From the NCBI GenBank assembly GCA_029573725.1, contig JAKQDQ010000181.1, forward strand, positions 186,001-250,000: a DNA stretch of 64,000 nucleotides. Reading direction: 5' to 3'. The notes under the pieces are model-generated. The model saw only the letters and a list, made by a program, of their open reading frames with translations, was not told the DNA's origin and made no database searches. Source of the DNA: Verrucomicrobiota bacterium. GTDB lineage: Bacteria > Verrucomicrobiota > Verrucomicrobiia > Limisphaerales > JADLHS01. Shown piece after piece: positions 16,679 to 23,826 of this stretch. Both the position numbers and the translations under genes were made by a program. Position 1 is the first letter of the stretch. Each line of letters starts with the position of its first letter.

Positions 16679-17257
16679 TCAATTCTCCGGCGTCCGCACC
16701 CGCGGCTCGCGTGCAATTGCATCCTTGCCGCCGGGTGTGGTGACGAAGGGGCCGCCTTCGATGGGCGCAACGGCCGTCGCCGCCACTTCGGGCACTTCCG
16801 TCGGTTTGCCGGTCACCGGGAAGTCCTTTCGCAACGGAAAATACGGGTAGCCTTCCCACATCAAGATGCGCCGCAAGTCGGGATGCCCGCGGAAGCGGAT
16901 GCCCATCATGTCGTAAATCTCGCGCTCATGCCAATCCGCCGTGCGCCAGATGGTGGTCACGGTCGGCAATTCCGATTTTTCCTCCCCCACACTCACTACC
17001 AGACGCAGATATTGATTATGCTCCAGCCCCGCCAGATGGTAGGCGAGAATCCAACGCGGATCATCGCCGTAATTATCCACGCTCGAAATATCCACCAAGT
17101 AATCAAAACCCAGCTCTTGCTTGGCAAATCCGCAAACCGCCACGATCTTCTCCGCATCCAGGACTTTCAACGTCACTTCCCCGCGGAATTCCGTGGGTTC
17201 GGAGAGCAGCTCTCCGAACTGGGCTTTGAGCCGATGGGCCAGTTTCAGCGCCGTCAT
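16679..17257 (-). CDS. nuoC: NADH-quinone oxidoreductase subunit C
   Basis: The 30-kDa peripheral subunit, 192 aa. The conserved blocks are DYLVDISSVDNYGDDPRWILAYHL, then WRTADWHEREIYDMMGIRFRGHPDLRRILM (shown across about 105-133) and YPYFPLRKDFPVTG. Beyond this point the family usually ends; here a further ~38 residues (TEVPEVAATAVAPIE..., ending EPRVRTPEN) are added. That tail is echoed in the last residues of the DUF2442 protein. It is separate from NuoD. The gene follows nuoB across a 98-nt spacer. Confidence 0.95.
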   Translation of the reverse strand: MTALKLAHRLKAQFGELLSEPTEFRGEVTLKVLDAEKIVAVCGFAKQELGFDYLVDISSVDNYGDDPRWILAYHLAGLEHNQYLRLVVSVGEEKSELPTVTTIWRTADWHEREIYDMMGIRFRGHPDLRRILMWEGYPYFPLRKDFPVTGKPTEVPEVAATAVAPIEGGPFVTTPGGKDAIAREPRVRTPEN

Positions 17258-17355
17258 TCCTCGTCCTCCCGGTGTGCGCCGGTGTCAGTCACCAGCGCCG
17301 GAGCCGGATTGCCGGCGGCGGTTCGTGGCGTCGCTAAAGGGGCGTCCATTGGTGG

Positions 17356-17883
17356 TCAGGTTTTCGGCACGGCGGGGCCGGGTTTTTTCAAAGTCGCCAG
17401 AAACGGCTCGCGCTGCACCTGGTTTTGCAGTTTCATCAAAGCGTCCAGCAAGGCTTCCGGGCGCGGTGGACATCCCGCCACATAAACGTCCACCGGCAAA
17501 ATATGATCCACCCCCTGCATCACGGAATAGCTGCGGTACATCCCGCCGGTCGAGGCGCACGCGCCCATGGCAATGACCCATTTGGGCTCGGCCATCTGGT
17601 CGTAGATCCGTTTTACGGACATCGCCATTTTGTAAGTGACCGTGCCGGCCACGATCATGACATCCGATTGCCGGGGGGAAAACCGCATCACTTCCGCCCC
17701 AAAACGGGCGATGTCAAAGCGACTTGCGCCGGTGGCCATCAACTCGATTGCGCAGCAAGCCAGCCCCATCGGCATCGGCCAGAGCGAATTTTTCCGGAAC
17801 CAGTTGATGACGGCGTCCACGCGGGTGTGAATGACATCACCCTCAATACGTGAATCGTAGCCAAAATCCGTGATCTGGGGCAT
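17356..17883 (-). CDS. nuoB: NADH-quinone oxidoreductase subunit B
   Basis: The subunit that carries terminal cluster N2, 175 aa. Ligands are the tandem pair Cys43-Cys44 in [17 protein letters not shown], one Cys in [11 protein letters not shown] and one in [15 protein letters not shown]; the arrangement is complete. The start [10 protein letters not shown] is the first ATG of the cluster. No nuoA could be found upstream: the next 293 nt are non-coding and the following gene is divergent, so this appears to be the first gene of the operon here. Confidence 0.97.
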   Translation of the reverse strand: MPQITDFGYDSRIEGDVIHTRVDAVINWFRKNSLWPMPMGLACCAIELMATGASRFDIARFGAEVMRFSPRQSDVMIVAGTVTYKMAMSVKRIYDQMAEPKWVIAMGACASTGGMYRSYSVMQGVDHILPVDVYVAGCPPRPEALLDALMKLQNQVQREPFLATLKKPGPAVPKT

Positions 17884-18176
17884 ACAAAACGCGCGTCGAA
17901 TTCAAACGCGCCGGCAGCTTAAACAAGCGTCGTGGGTCAGGCAAGGACGATTCGTGATTTTTTTCACAAGGTGGCGCTTCCACCCGCGCGCCGCGGTGTT
18001 CGTAGGGGTGAGAACGTATGCATTTTCAACCGACACCGCGGCTTGTCCTGTGGGCCTGTCCCCGTCCTGACGCATGACGGACTGGCGACGCACCTTATGC
18101 GGGCGGGGGTTCTCCTCACAATCTGCTCGACCTTTTGCGCGGTGACTCATTATCTTTTGGCAAAGCAACACATGGA
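17884..18176. promoter_or_regulatory. divergent intergenic region upstream of nuoB and the DUF6807 gene
   Basis: 293 nt without a plausible gene between two divergent start codons; it must hold the promoters of the nuo operon (minus) and the catabolic block (plus). A weak candidate for nuo is TTGCCT (complement of 17939-17944) 16 nt from TTAAGC (complement of 17917-17922). No operator or riboswitch was recognised. Confidence 0.4.
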
Positions 18177-19448
18177 ATGATGACGAACCGCACATTGCCA
18201 ACTGTTTTCGGCTGGTTTCTGACTTCGCTGCTGGCATTGTCGGCTTCCGTGACCGTTAACGATGTTGGTGGCGTTCTTGGAGCAACCCGCTCACCGGTCA
18301 CCGCAATCGTTAACCTCAGCCCTCGTCAGCAACGCGCCGCGCGGGAGGGAAGATTGCAGATGCGTGAGGTGGTGGCCTCCGGTCGTGCGACGGCCAAGAT
18401 CGTGCCGGCACAGTTGCTTGAGATGGCGGGAGGCGACGATGATCCGGCACGCCTCTGCTGGCTGATGCCGCCCGGCGGAAGCGGTGAGCGACGGTTTGCG
18501 CTGCAATCGGCACGCGGACGTGCGGAGGGCGGAATGTTGGCGCAATTCGACTCCGGGAGCGGTCAGTACGCCATTTCCGAGGCCGGCAAACCGGTGCTGC
18601 GTTATGTCTATGCAACCATTGAACCGGGCGCATTGCTGGAGCAGGTGGCGGTGGACAATCGGAAGTATGCCCGCGCGCGAAGTGATTACATCCATCCGCT
18701 GTTCGGATTCGATGGCGAGCCGCTCACATTGGACTGGCCGGTTGATCACCCACATCATCGGGGCATTTATTGGGCCTGGCCCGAAGTGGACTGGCGGGGG
18801 CAGCGGGGCGACTTGCATGCGCTCCAATCCGTTTTTGCCCGGCCGACGGGCTCATGCCGGGTGATCAGCGGCCCGGTGTTTGCGCAAATCGAAGCCGAAA
18901 ACGTCTGGAAATGGGAAGATCGGGATTCCCTTGTTCGCGAACGCGCGATCATCCGTGCGTATCGGGCCACAGGCGCGGAACGTTTGATTGATTTGGAACT
19001 GCAATTCACGGCGCTCCGGGACCCGGTCTGGCTGGCGCGCCGCGGCACTGACAAGTACGGCGGATTGAACCTGCGCCTGGCCAGGGTGTTGGACCAGGCC
19101 ATAACCTTTCACACCGATCCTGCCAATGTAACGCCACGGATGGCATGGGCGGAATTGCATGGCCGGTTTGACGGGGTGGGGCGGCCGACCGGTTTGGCGG
19201 TGCTGCAGCATGACGCCAATCCGGATTATCCGGGCGACTGGGTGGAATTTCCGGAGATCAACTGGTTTCAGCCGACATTCCCAGCAAGGGGCGAGCGGCA
19301 CGAGTTGCGTCCCGGAAAACCGCTGGTGTTGCGCTTCCGTTTGTGGCTGCATGGCGGGGGGGCGGCCGATTCGCTGCGCTGTGCAGCGCAGTGGCGGGCT
19401 TATCATTCCGCTGCGGCGCCGCAATTTTTTAATTCGCCGGGAAGTTGA
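18177..19448 (+). CDS. DUF6807 (PmoA-like) secreted protein
   Basis: About 423 aa from the ATG pair at 18177/18180; the longer frame from 18135 has no support. A hydrophobic signal-like segment (FGWFLTSLLALSASVTV) opens the protein. The C-terminal two-thirds match DUF6807: VLRYVYATIEPG, YIHPLFGFDGEPLTLDWP followed by DHPHHRGIYWAWPEVDW, and further on DPANVTPRMAWAELHGRFDG and LAVLQHDANPDYPGDW. Proteins of this family are common near sugar-degradation genes in Verrucomicrobiota and Planctomycetes; their reaction is unknown. The His-rich DHPHHRG motif suggests metal or substrate binding. It is the first gene of a four-gene plus-strand block. Confidence 0.85.
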   Translation: MMTNRTLPTVFGWFLTSLLALSASVTVNDVGGVLGATRSPVTAIVNLSPRQQRAAREGRLQMREVVASGRATAKIVPAQLLEMAGGDDDPARLCWLMPPGGSGERRFALQSARGRAEGGMLAQFDSGSGQYAISEAGKPVLRYVYATIEPGALLEQVAVDNRKYARARSDYIHPLFGFDGEPLTLDWPVDHPHHRGIYWAWPEVDWRGQRGDLHALQSVFARPTGSCRVISGPVFAQIEAENVWKWEDRDSLVRERAIIRAYRATGAERLIDLELQFTALRDPVWLARRGTDKYGGLNLRLARVLDQAITFHTDPANVTPRMAWAELHGRFDGVGRPTGLAVLQHDANPDYPGDWVEFPEINWFQPTFPARGERHELRPGKPLVLRFRLWLHGGGAADSLRCAAQWRAYHSAAAPQFFNSPGS

Positions 19449-19465
19449 TCGGCCACCTAAATTTT

Positions 19466-20818
19466 ATGAAACTCGAGCATTCCACCTCCCGTCGCGAGTT
19501 CATCCAGAAGACCGCGACCCTCACCGCCATCGGATTCGCCGCGCCGCAACTGGCGCTGGGCGACAATCCGCAACCCAGACGCAGACCATCACCGAACAGC
19601 CGGATTCACGTGGGCTTGATTGGCTGCGGGGGAATGGGCCGCGCCAATCTTCATGCGTGTGCCAAACACGCGGACGTGGTGGTCACGGCAGCCTGTGACG
19701 TGCAAGCACCCCGGCGCGACGCGGTGGTCGCCGGGTTCAAGGACACCTGCAAAGGTTACACGGATTATCGGGAAATGTTGCAACAACCCGACCTGGATGC
19801 GGTCATCATCGCCACGCCGCCGCATTGGCATTGCTTGCAGGCGATTGAAGCGTGCGCGGCGGGGAAGGATATCTACCTGCAAAAACCCATGACCCTGCAC
19901 CTGGGGGAGAGCCTGGCAGTCCGCAACGCCGTGAAGCGGCACGGGGTCATTTCTCAAATCGGCACGCAAATTCATGCCTCCGAAAATTACCGGCGGGTGG
20001 TGGAATATTTGCGCACCGGCAACCTGGGCGCGATCGGGACGGTCCGCACGTTTAACGTAATGAACCAGGGGCCGCGCGGCATTGGCTTCGCGCCGCGCGT
20101 GCCGCAACCCGCGGACATTGATTGGGAGCTGTGGTGCGGCCCGGGACCGTTGATGCCGTACAATCCCCTGGCGGTGCAGGGGGCGGGCACGCACTCGTCG
20201 TGGATGGCTTACAGCGGCGGCTGGACCCCGGGCATGGCGCCGCACATCATTGACCTGCCCATCTGGGGGCTCGATTTGGGATACCCGCAGGAAATCAGCG
20301 CCTCGGGCGGACGGTTCATCATTCATGATGACGGCGATATTTACGACAACCACGAGGTGCTGTGGCGTTATCCCAAAATGACCATGACCTGGATGACGTC
20401 GCTGACCAACAGCTACGGATTTGATTTTGAAGGCGACCCCAAGCCGCAGCGTCGTCTCGGGGTGTATTTCCACGGCGTGAACGGCACCTTGTACGCCGAT
20501 TACGACCGGTTCAATATCGTGCCGGAGGGCGATGCCTTGAAAGGCAAGCCGGCGCCCGCCGCCTCCATCCCCCCCTCGCCAGGACACGAACGCGAATGGT
20601 TGGATTGCATCAAATCCCGCCGCCAGCCGGATTGCAGCGTGTTTTATCACACGCGGGTGGATGTGCCGATTGTGCTGAGTCTGCTCTCGCTGCAACTGGG
20701 CCGTTCCCTCCGCTTCGATCCGGTGCGCGAAGCCATCGTGGGCGACTCCGAAGCGGCGCGGCTGGCCGTGCCGGTCTATCGCGCGCCGTGGAAATTCCCG
20801 AAGCAGTATCTGGCCTGA
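19466..20818 (+). CDS. Gfo/Idh/MocA-family oxidoreductase, Tat-exported
   Basis: A 450-aa protein from the ATG at 19466. The N-terminus has a twin-arginine signal (TSRREFIQKTATLTAIGF), so the folded cofactor-bound enzyme is probably moved across the inner membrane. A Rossmann motif GLIGCGGMGRANLHAC follows, then the family blocks IIATPPHWHCLQAIEACAAG and KDIYLQKPMT, which bears the expected EKP-like Lys (here QKP). The C-terminal domain has GGWTPGMAPHIIDLPIWGLDLG. Such proteins are typically NAD(P)-dependent dehydrogenases of sugars or inositols. The Glu-to-Gln change in the EKP motif is common in the secreted Verrucomicrobiota/Planctomycetes subgroup. Next to a DUF6807 gene and upstream of a hydrolase. 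Confidence 0.92.
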   Translation: MKLEHSTSRREFIQKTATLTAIGFAAPQLALGDNPQPRRRPSPNSRIHVGLIGCGGMGRANLHACAKHADVVVTAACDVQAPRRDAVVAGFKDTCKGYTDYREMLQQPDLDAVIIATPPHWHCLQAIEACAAGKDIYLQKPMTLHLGESLAVRNAVKRHGVISQIGTQIHASENYRRVVEYLRTGNLGAIGTVRTFNVMNQGPRGIGFAPRVPQPADIDWELWCGPGPLMPYNPLAVQGAGTHSSWMAYSGGWTPGMAPHIIDLPIWGLDLGYPQEISASGGRFIIHDDGDIYDNHEVLWRYPKMTMTWMTSLTNSYGFDFEGDPKPQRRLGVYFHGVNGTLYADYDRFNIVPEGDALKGKPAPAASIPPSPGHEREWLDCIKSRRQPDCSVFYHTRVDVPIVLSLLSLQLGRSLRFDPVREAIVGDSEAARLAVPVYRAPWKFPKQYLA

Positions 20819-20937
20819 ACCTTGTCCGTCAGCCTTCTGCTGCGCGCCTCCGGTCAAACCGGACGAGCCGGGCTCCGGCCGTGTGAATTGCATTGTCATT
20901 TGAAATCAACCCCGCTTAATTGAGCGCCGCAACCTCG

Positions 20938-21936
20938 ATGTCAGTGTCGCCATCAACCCCAAACCGCAGGCTGCGCCTCCTACGCCACGGCGGCAGGATT
21001 CTGGGCGCGCTGGGGGCTGTGGGGCTGTTGGTGCTGATCGGTTTGAAGTGGTACCTGGACGCCACGTATTTCCAGGGCTACGACCCCTCCGCGCCGTTGC
21101 AGGTTGAAATTACGGAGGAAAAGCTGGAGGCCGATTATCGCTGGACCCGGTTCTATTATCGGGGGTTTCGCGAGGATCGCGTGCCTGCGGTGATGGTTGC
21201 CCCCCGGGCGGCGGGCGGGCCGCTGCCGTGCGTGGTCTTCGTGCATGGCATCGGCAACGACAAGGAGTTCATGCACCGCCACGGCCTGGATCTGCCATTT
21301 GTAAAGGCCGGTTTTGCCTTTGTCTGCTTTGACCAACTCACGCGCGGCGAGCGAAAGCTCCACCGGAAATCCAGCTGGGCCGAAGCCGAAGCCTTTCGCG
21401 TGCGCGCCGCCTACACGGTCGGCGACGTCCGGCGCTTGATGGATTATCTGAGCACACGCTCCGACATTGCCACCAACCGCATTTATCTCTGCGGCGCGAG
21501 CTATGGGGCGATCACCGGCAGCACCGCCACCGCCTTCGATTCACGCATCCGCGCGGCGACACTGGTTTACGGCGGAGGCAATCTCTGGCGCCTGCTCTCG
21601 GCGGAGGCGGCGGACGAACTGGGTCAATGGCGGCTGCCCGCCTATCTCGTGGGCTGGTATTTTGGCAGCGTCTTTGATCCCATCAAATATGTGGGGCGCA
21701 TCGCCCCGCGTCCGGTGCTGCTGCAGAATGGCAAGGCCGACACGGTCGTGTCCCCGGCGGCGGCCCGTGCGCTGCAGGAAGCCGCCCGCGAACCAAAGAA
21801 AATCATCTGGTACGAGGGGGATCATCTGGGCAAGACCAGCGAGCTGGATCAGGACCTCGTTGTTCGCGTGGTCATGGACGCGATCAAATTTTTGCAGGAA
21901 GTCGATGCGCAATATCAACCGAACGCCGCCCCTTGA
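20938..21936 (+). CDS. alpha/beta hydrolase, acetylxylan-esterase/dienelactone-hydrolase-like
   Basis: A 332-aa protein from the ATG at 20938 (a TTG at 20920 adds six residues and is less likely). An N-terminal membrane anchor (GALGAVGLLVLIGLKWYL) is followed by an alpha/beta-hydrolase fold: oxyanion region VVFVHGIGND, nucleophile elbow CGASYGAITG with Ser in G-x-S-x-G form, acid NGKADTVVSP and His in YEGDHLGKTS. The catalytic triad therefore looks complete. The substrate is unknown; location beside an exported oxidoreductase and a glycoside-hydrolase-like protein points to deacylation of a polysaccharide-derived ester. Confidence 0.85.
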   Translation: MSVSPSTPNRRLRLLRHGGRILGALGAVGLLVLIGLKWYLDATYFQGYDPSAPLQVEITEEKLEADYRWTRFYYRGFREDRVPAVMVAPRAAGGPLPCVVFVHGIGNDKEFMHRHGLDLPFVKAGFAFVCFDQLTRGERKLHRKSSWAEAEAFRVRAAYTVGDVRRLMDYLSTRSDIATNRIYLCGASYGAITGSTATAFDSRIRAATLVYGGGNLWRLLSAEAADELGQWRLPAYLVGWYFGSVFDPIKYVGRIAPRPVLLQNGKADTVVSPAAARALQEAAREPKKIIWYEGDHLGKTSELDQDLVVRVVMDAIKFLQEVDAQYQPNAAP

Positions 21937-21943
21937 GCCATCC

Positions 21944-23761
21944 ATGAATGTCATCCCCCTCCGCTCCGGCCACCGCCGGGCAACCGGCCGGCCCACCCCT
22001 GCCATGATTTCGGCCCCGGCGCGACCCCGGCTTCGCCCGCTGGCGCCGGCGCTCGCGTGGCTGTTATGCTGGAGCGTCTCCGCGTCCTTTGCAGCGGCAA
22101 AAACTTCCCCGCTGACCATCAGCGTTTATTGCACCGCAGGCGACATCCAAAACCATCTGGTCGCGCCGGAGGGGCGGGAAAAAGTGTTGCAGACCCTCGC
22201 GCCGCTGCGCGTCGCGCGCCTGTTTCTCGAGGGCCGGCGCGGCGATGAATATGTGCCTCCGGAGTCGTTGCGCGAGATCCGCAGCTTCTTCGCCGAACGC
22301 GGCATTCCCTGCAGCGGCGGTATTGCCACCGTGCCCGGAGATCATTTCGCCCCCCGCCAAACCGGCGGGTTGAACTGGTTGAACTGGGAAAGCCCGAAAA
22401 CCCGGGCCGGCGTGACGGAGTTTTTCCGGGAGAATGCACCGGTTTTCGATGAATTGATCGTGGATGATTTCTACTGCACGGGCGATATTTCACCGGAATC
22501 CGAGCGCGCCCGGAGGGGGCGGGATTGGGGCGCTTACCGGCGCGACCTGCTGGTTTCCTTGATCGAACCGATGATGGTCCAACCCACACGCGCGGCGAGT
22601 CGTGATACCAAGCTCATTCTGAAATTTCCGCAATGGTATGACCGCTTCCATCTCTTCGGGTACGACCCGGCGCGGATGCCGGAATTTTTCGATGCGATCT
22701 GGGTGGGCACGGAAGTGCGCAACCCGGAAACGCAGCGCATGGGTTATGTCCAGCCCACCGAAGGTTACATGAACTTTCGCTGGATCAGATCCATCGCGGG
22801 TCCCAAGGTGCGCGGCGCCTGGTTCGATCACATCGAGTGCAGCGCGCAGAATTTCGTGGACCAGGCGTATCAAAGCGTCCTGGCCGGGGCGCAGGAATTG
22901 ACGCTTTTCAATCTCGGCAACCTGATGGCGGCGCATCCCGGCGATGCGCTGCTGGCCGAACGTTTGCCGGAGCTGGGCCGGCTGGCGGCCCGGATGCGCG
23001 ACGAGGACCGGCGCGGGATTGCGTTCTACAAACCGTCGGGCAGCGAAAGCAGTGAGAACATGTATCTGGCAGATTACCTGGGCATGATGGGACTGCCGGT
23101 TCTGCCGGTGGGCGAATATCCCCAAAAAGCCAAAGTTGCGTTCCTGCCCGTCCAAGCTGCGGCGGACGCGCAATTGCTGGTAAAGATGCGACGCCACTTG
23201 AAAAACGGCGCGACACTGATTTTGACTCCGGCGTTGGTGAAAGTGCTGGGGGCGGAAGCGGCAACCCTGTCCGGAGTGGAAGGTTTGCCGCACGATGCCG
23301 GACTCCTGGCAGACCAATTTCAAATCGGCACTGAGTCCGTGACCGCCCAACGCCCGGTGGACTTGGGCGCGCGGTTACAATCCACTGACAGTGCAGTGCT
23401 GATCACCGCGAAAGTTGGCGGTCAGACTCAACCATTTCTGACCCGCCGTGCCGTGGGCAAAGGACAGGTGTTCGTCCTCAACGTAAGGACTTTTTCGACG
23501 GAAGACTTTGGCAAAACCGGCGAATGGCTGCTCGCTCCGCAACTGTTGGGATTGCCCGTCATTCCTCAAAGCCTGGCGGACCCGTTGCGCGCCAATTTGC
23601 TGGCGCCGCTCGGCGTCAAATTCCACGCCCCCTCCGGAGTGAGTCTGGTGTTGATGGGCAAGGCCGCCTGTGTTTACAGTTTTCTCGACCAGCCTGCCAC
23701 GGTGCAGTTCGGCGGGGAGTCCGTCCAATTACCCGCGCACGGTTGGGCCTGGCTGAAATAG
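21944..23761 (+). CDS. secreted putative glycoside-hydrolase-like protein
   Basis: Read from the ATG at 21944 (605 aa); an ATG at 22004 begins a cleaner signal peptide (LAPALAWLLCWSVSASFAAA). The much longer open frame from 21467 overlaps the esterase gene and is not used. The N-terminal ~320 residues look like a TIM-barrel: SVYCTAGDIQNHLV, RVARLFLEGRRGDEYVP, FDELIVDDFYCTGD, then KLILKFPQWYDRF and a GAWFDHIECSAQNF block, with repeated acidic residues at strand ends. The C-terminal part (about 330-605) resembles a glutamine-amidotransferase-like/trimerisation domain of beta-galactosidases (LILTPALVKVLG, KGQVFVLNVRTF). I do not recognise a defined GH family, so the call is putative. Confidence 0.6.
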   Translation: MNVIPLRSGHRRATGRPTPAMISAPARPRLRPLAPALAWLLCWSVSASFAAAKTSPLTISVYCTAGDIQNHLVAPEGREKVLQTLAPLRVARLFLEGRRGDEYVPPESLREIRSFFAERGIPCSGGIATVPGDHFAPRQTGGLNWLNWESPKTRAGVTEFFRENAPVFDELIVDDFYCTGDISPESERARRGRDWGAYRRDLLVSLIEPMMVQPTRAASRDTKLILKFPQWYDRFHLFGYDPARMPEFFDAIWVGTEVRNPETQRMGYVQPTEGYMNFRWIRSIAGPKVRGAWFDHIECSAQNFVDQAYQSVLAGAQELTLFNLGNLMAAHPGDALLAERLPELGRLAARMRDEDRRGIAFYKPSGSESSENMYLADYLGMMGLPVLPVGEYPQKAKVAFLPVQAAADAQLLVKMRRHLKNGATLILTPALVKVLGAEAATLSGVEGLPHDAGLLADQFQIGTESVTAQRPVDLGARLQSTDSAVLITAKVGGQTQPFLTRRAVGKGQVFVLNVRTFSTEDFGKTGEWLLAPQLLGLPVIPQSLADPLRANLLAPLGVKFHAPSGVSLVLMGKAACVYSFLDQPATVQFGGESVQLPAHGWAWLK

Positions 23762-23826
23762 TTCCACCGCCCGGGACGCGACTCCCGGCCGCCGTCCATG
23801 GCGGCGCCCCGGGGGGTGATGCCAGG

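Noticed and set aside
16412..17485. 357-aa plus-strand frame across nuoC and higB
   Set aside because: It is a shadow on the opposite strand of well-supported genes and has no recognisable domain.
17902..18237. 111-aa frame as a possible missing nuoA
   Set aside because: It has no membrane helices or NuoA motif, and overlaps the start of the divergent DUF6807 gene.
21467..21943. Upstream extension of the glycoside-hydrolase-like frame
   Set aside because: It overlaps the esterase gene in another frame and translates to Arg/Ala-rich low-complexity sequence; the signal peptide lies downstream.
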